Shown piece after piece: positions 59,755 through 64,000 of a stretch of 64,000 bases of DNA. The notes under the pieces are model-generated. The model made no database searches and was not told where the DNA came from. It saw nothing but the letters and a program-made list of their open reading frames with translations. The stretch comes from Punica granatum (taxonomy: Eukaryota > Streptophyta > Magnoliopsida > Myrtales > Lythraceae): positions 26,692,811 through 26,756,810 of the forward strand of contig NC_045128.1 in NCBI RefSeq assembly GCF_007655135.1, read 5' to 3'. Every line of letters begins with the position of its first letter. Position 1 is the first letter of the stretch. The translations under genes and the position numbers were made by a program.

Positions 59755-60370
59755 AGTGTTGAAATCCCAAGGAGCTGGATGAGAGACGTTTGTTGTCTCA
59801 ATTGTGGTCGCCCAATATTCAGGCTGTCTTCTTGTTGAGAATTTCCTGCAATGGGAAAAGAAAACAATGAAAGAGCATAAACTGTTCAAGATTTCAATGC
59901 AAGAGTGTAGGGAAGCGAACTGGCCTGGTAGGTGTCGTGCGAGCACACCAAGAGACATGCATTGATATGTTGAGCATGCGTGTATGAGTTGGTGTGAACG
60001 TGCATGGACATGTGTGAGGCGCGCTTAGTCGCTAGTAGATGCGCAAGATCTTGCGGAGAGATGTGCATATGATCATGCGGTGATGCTCTCCACGAAGGTT
60101 TGCACGACTCGCCGGACATGCGGGGTGAGTTGGAGCTGTCGCCTGTGATCTTTCATGGAGGGATCGGTCTTGAGTGTTTGGAGTCCAAGGAGGTAGCAGA
60201 GAAGTGTTTCCTGTCTCGATTGTGGCCGTTTTGGATTCAGGTTGCCTTCTTGTCGGTTATTTCCTGCAATGGGAAAAGAGAACGATGAAAGAGCAAACTA
60301 TGCTCGCAATTTTAACGCAAAAGCGTATGGGATCGAACTAGCCTGGTAGGCGTCGTGCGAGCGTGCCGGG
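59755..60370. repeat. imperfect direct duplication of about 400-bp period
   Basis: Blocks at 59790-59945 and 60200-60360 share TTTCCTGCAATGGGAAAAGA, ATGAAAGAGCA and GCCTGGTAGG(T/C)GTCGTGCGAGC in the same order, about 75-80% alike by eye. Confidence 0.75.
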
Positions 60371-61607
60371 GGGTGTATGCACGGGTAAAGTGAAAGCATG
60401 CTCGCACGACGCGGAAGGACGCACTCGGTTGTGCTGGTGGATGTGCTCAGTTGCGCGAAGGGACGTGTGCGCGATCACGCGATGACGCTTAGTTGCGTGA
60501 GATTAGTGAGAAGCTGGCTTTGCCAAGGAAGGTGCATTGATCCTCGGGTCACGACTTGCCTTGCCGTGAAAGTCGTGATTAGTCTACCTGCGAAGAAGGT
60601 CTTCACTCACTTGCATGGTGGGACGTTAGCTGTTATGCAAAACAGTAAATGAGTAGGATACATGCGATGCGTGAGTTTTTCAAAACTAATGCCGCCATTC
60701 ACATTAACTCAAAACGATCAAAGTACAATGTAAATTTTATAAAATAAAGCCCTAAGCCAGTCTTCCACTACACTCGGAGTTTAAGCGAGCTCCTGATTGC
60801 ATTTTTGTAGTTTGGCATGGGTCGGAGTAAGCTCCCATTGAGGTTATGGTTAGCCGACCAGTTCCACATCTTTCTCAGCAGCTTACTGACGAAGGTGATC
60901 GATCCTGTTGTTGGTGAGGTCGACTATTGTGGATGTGCCTGAAGTGGGGGTGTCCTGGCAGGTGTGCCGGTCTTGGTTTGTAGAGACTTGGTGGGAACCT
61001 CGTGCATTGACGGACTTTGTCGAGGCACGAACAAGAGACCGAGCAAGGCGTCTCTTACCAAGACGAAAGGAAGACTGCCTTAGGACTCATTCATATGAAT
61101 GACACCCTAATTTTGTAAAACAGATGATGCGTGTGTGCGAAAAAAAATGAATGCCCACGGCTTAATACAAATTACAAGATACATCGCTCTTGAAATAGAA
61201 AAGATTCAAGTGGCACGCAGGCCGACTCAACGGACTGTTTGTCGAAACCGGGTTAGAGGATAGCATGGAGCTCCTGCAGAATGCATGGTTTTAGTGCTAC
61301 AGGGACCGTGCTACGTAAGGATGGGGGCTCACGACTCAAGGGTGTCAATTCCTTGAAATCGAGCGGGGATCTTTGGGGGCCTAATCGACGGTCCAACCGT
61401 GCGACGTACCCTTACTCGGAACCCCTATTTAACCTATGCTCCTATTATCGGTCGTGGGACGCGACCCATAGGTACCTAGAAGCTAGTATGATATGCAATG
61501 CATGTACGGGAAATAAAAGTGCGTTTAAGTAGATAAGCGGAAAATGCGGAAAACGGTAAATAAACAAGCAAACAAAGCAAGCGGGAACGAGCCCGAACCC
61601 TCTAAGT
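60371..61607. other. 5' internal region of the Tat-type element
   Basis: On the minus strand this is the leader after the primer-binding site, where gag would normally follow. No gag-like ORF was found. Confidence 0.5.
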
Positions 61608-61626
61608 GTCCCCAGTGGAGTCGCCA
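61608..61626 (-). other. primer-binding site (tRNA-Arg)
   Basis: Minus strand TGGCGACTCCACTGGGGAC, three bases after the LTR end. Plant tRNA-Arg(ACG) ends CCCCAGCGGAGTCG plus CCA, which predicts TGGCGACTCCGCTGGGG: one mismatch. Confidence 0.8.
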
Positions 61627-61629
61627 AGC

Positions 61630-64000
61630 TGTGCGCACCCGAATTTCGTCTCGTCGGGGCACGCAATGCGCGAAGCCTCATTGCAACGCGGCTTGGGAGT
61701 GTCCACCTTCCCGGGGACGCGCGACGGGCGCACGTGAGAAGGAGTCGCCACTTGCCATTTTACGACCCGAAGGTCGAGGGCCGGCAAGTTACCTGGGTCT
61801 AGGGGTACGGGGTACACCTAAATGCTAAGGCAATGATCATGCGGAACCGAAAATTCCGAATTCGGGGGTTCTATTACGTGCGGGCCTACATCCCGCACGC
61901 CCTTTCGGTACTCTAGCTTGCTAGGCTTGCCGTTTTGTTTATTTACCGTGTGATTTAAGGTTGCACTTGACTCGCCCGTTTTGACACCGTAAATTCGTAA
62001 GCACTCTCAGGCCTTTTCTGCTTATCAACCGGGATCCTTACATTGACCGAATGAAAATACAGGTATGCTTGCATAAATGAAGATACAGACGCTTGTACTG
62101 TGTTTTGGACCCGGTTGATTTGCATCAAGCCAAATATTCCTCTCGTGCATGCCGTGAGTCTTGAAGGACCGAAATAAAAAAATATGCAACGCGGGCTCAT
62201 GGAGCCGGTGGTCGGGTCCGACCGGACCGACGGATAACTGAAGAATCGTTTGACTCTTGAGACAGCCGTGGGACAGGTCGAGCTCCCGGGTCATGTCCTG
62301 ACCACGACTCATTCATCCTATCCGAGTTGTCTTTCCATTTAGACATCACTAAGATTGGGACGTTGAGTCGAGGCAAGACCCGATGCCGCACTCGGGTTGC
62401 GCGCTCTCAATGTGCATGGGCGTTGGACCCCGTGATATCGTTTCCTATGAGTTCAGGCTTGAACCGCGATGAATACAGCAAATAACAGAAAAGTACATGT
62501 TGCAAAGAGCACGTATTATCATGTTGCATACATATAATTACATAAACAAAATTATTTAAATGAGGCGTATGCGTTATCGGTGGGGAATCCAAGTAGGAAA
62601 AGCGATTGGATATCTTTGGAAAAATGTTCGCAGACGGATTTGGATAATTTTAAAGAACAGGGACGGATTTGAAAATTCGAAAAGTTCAGGGATTGGTTTG
62701 AAGATTCAGAAAAGTATAGGGACTGGTTTATAAATTCAGAAGAGTTCAGGGACTGATTTGCAAATTCAGAAAGGTTCAGGGACTGATCTAAAAATTCTAA
62801 AAGATGAGGACTGATTTGAAAATTCTAAAAATTGGGACTGTGTAAAAATTTACTGAAAATGCCCTAGGACTTATTTGAAATGAAATTGAAAATCAGGACT
62901 GATCTGAAAGATAAAAAAAGAGGCCCGAGGACTAAACTGAAACAACTCGGAAAGTTTCTTGGAATGCTAGAACAATTCTGGAAAATTCAAGGACTGATTG
63001 AAAAATGATAAAGTGACCGGGGCTTGATTGAAAATGATTTTGAAATTCGGGGCAAATCTTAAGAAAAGAAAAATACTTCTTCTGGACTAAAATGTGACAA
63101 AACAGAAAGTTTGTAAAATCGAGTTCGGAGACAAAACGATCACCCACGCGACTCAAGAACATACACTGCACATTATATCCATCAAGAAAGCAATAATATT
63201 CAGGGAATGAGCCCTAATCATGCCACTAAGTTGAGAATTTACCTAGTTCGGAAAGTTGAGGGGTGATTCTGTAAATAAAAAAAAGTCAAAGATATGCTGG
63301 GCGAGTTTGACCGGGCCGGTCTGAACAGTATTGGGCCGGCCTGAGCTGGATTGGGCCGAACTCCGATGGTGTGGACTGGGCCGAATGGAAGATTGGGCTG
63401 CGAAAGGATGGCTGGGCCGAAGTTGGCGGACTGGGCCGACTGGGCTGGACCTGCAACAGAGAAATAATGGGCTAGTCCCGAGATGCGGGATGGGGCCTTC
63501 AAGAGTCGGGCTGGACCGTTGCCGAGTCGGGTTTGGGCTGTTTTGGCTTGAACAGACCCGAATGGTAGCAACAGACCCGACTGGAAGGGTGGACAGGCCC
63601 GACTGGCACAAGTCGGGTCGGACGTCGCCACGGAGGCTCCCGATGGAATTTTGAGGCAAGGTCGGTGGCATTGGACTCCTAACTGACTGAGGAGCACGGT
63701 GATAGGTGGCTCGTAGCGAGATTCAACTCGAGCTGACCTGTACGTCCCTTCAAAGTTCGGATCAGAAAAGACGACCAGAGGAACAGACCCGACTGGCACA
63801 AGTCGGGTCGGACGTCGCCACGGAGGCTTCCGATGGAATTTTGAGGCAAGGTCGGCGGCATTGGAACCCTAACTGACTGAGGATCATGCCTGCAGTGGTT
63901 TCATGAAGATTAGACATGTCGATTTTCCTGAGAGATGCAAAGAAAACCGGTAAAAACTGGAAAAATCTGTAAAGGGAGAAAAGAGAGAAATGGCGGTGGT
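61630..64000 (-). repeat. 5' LTR of the Tat-type element, truncated by the window edge
   Basis: Corresponds to 50652-53024. The only differences I found are two homopolymer lengths (A8/A7 near 51935 versus 62913; A9/A8 near 52300 versus 63277). About 1.2 kb of LTR should lie beyond the window. Confidence 0.9.

Larger units (their letters stand above)
50652..64000 (-). mobile_element. non-autonomous Ty3/gypsy LTR retrotransposon, Tat/Ogre type (LARD-like), right end outside window
   Basis: On the minus strand the order is: 5' LTR (61630 to beyond the window), spacer GCT, primer-binding site (61608-61626), internal region, polypurine tract (54209-54222), 3' LTR (50652-54208). LTR ends are TGTCAGCACCC and GGGTGCGCACA, partial inverted repeats. 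The primer-binding site TGGCGACTCCACTGGGGAC fits the 3' end of tRNA-Arg, as used by Tat/Ogre elements. The internal 7.4 kb shows no gag, protease, reverse transcriptase or integrase motif in any frame, so mobility would depend on enzymes from another element. Expected full length is about 14.5 kb if the right LTR is complete. Tandem repeats sit beside the 3' LTR, as known for Tat-lineage 3' untranslated regions. Confidence 0.88.

Overview
The window is nuclear DNA of a flowering plant, most likely a eudicot. The evidence is large AT-rich introns and intergenic DNA, GT-AG introns in plant gene families (DUF26-type receptor kinase, cytosolic phosphoglucomutase, PMEI-type inhibitor), and a dense nested collection of plant transposons. 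I cannot name the species from the sequence alone. Only three host genes are convincing, all in the first 26 kb; the rest is mobile or repeat-derived.

Layout. 1-2330 (+): 3' part of a CRK43-like cysteine-rich receptor-like kinase gene, cut by the window edge. 2331-12780: gene-free, with microsatellites, a complete 572-bp hAT-type element (6146-6717), an LTR-like relic and SINE relics. 12985-20146 (+): a complete 18-exon cytosolic phosphoglucomutase gene (583 aa) in which every splice junction and catalytic motif can be read. 20384-24970: intergenic, with a 190-bp hAT-type MITE and a SINE. 24974-26113 (-): a two-exon PMEI/invertase-inhibitor gene (200 aa). 27127-27740: long inverted-repeat element. 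27806-30783: decayed, internally deleted Ty1/copia element. 30399-39548: two tandem copies of a 4.5-4.65 kb segment that starts inside the copia 3' LTR; each copy carries two SINEs, an inverted-repeat (Mutator-like) element and a hAT MITE. 39549-46511: AT-rich, nothing recognisable. 46512-50651: a CACTA terminus, a Mutator-like long-TIR element with target-site duplication, and a broken PIF/Harbinger transposase.

50652-64000: a minus-strand, apparently non-autonomous Ty3/gypsy element of the Tat/Ogre type (LARD-like). It has LTRs of 3,557 bp, a primer-binding site matching tRNA-Arg, a polypurine tract, a 7.4-kb internal region without recognisable gag-pol, and a 1.9-kb tandem array of 43/44-bp units next to its 3' LTR. 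The right-hand (5') LTR runs out of the window. The two LTRs differ only by two homopolymer indels where I compared them, so the insertion is recent.

The three host genes act in separate processes (signalling, sugar-phosphate metabolism, cell-wall or invertase control) and do not form a functional cluster. The best candidates for something undescribed are a 344-bp island in the tandem duplication that is almost unchanged between copies although its flanks differ by about 5%, and which holds a 65-codon ORF behind a TATA box; and the block-homogenised satellite-like array inside the young Tat-type element.
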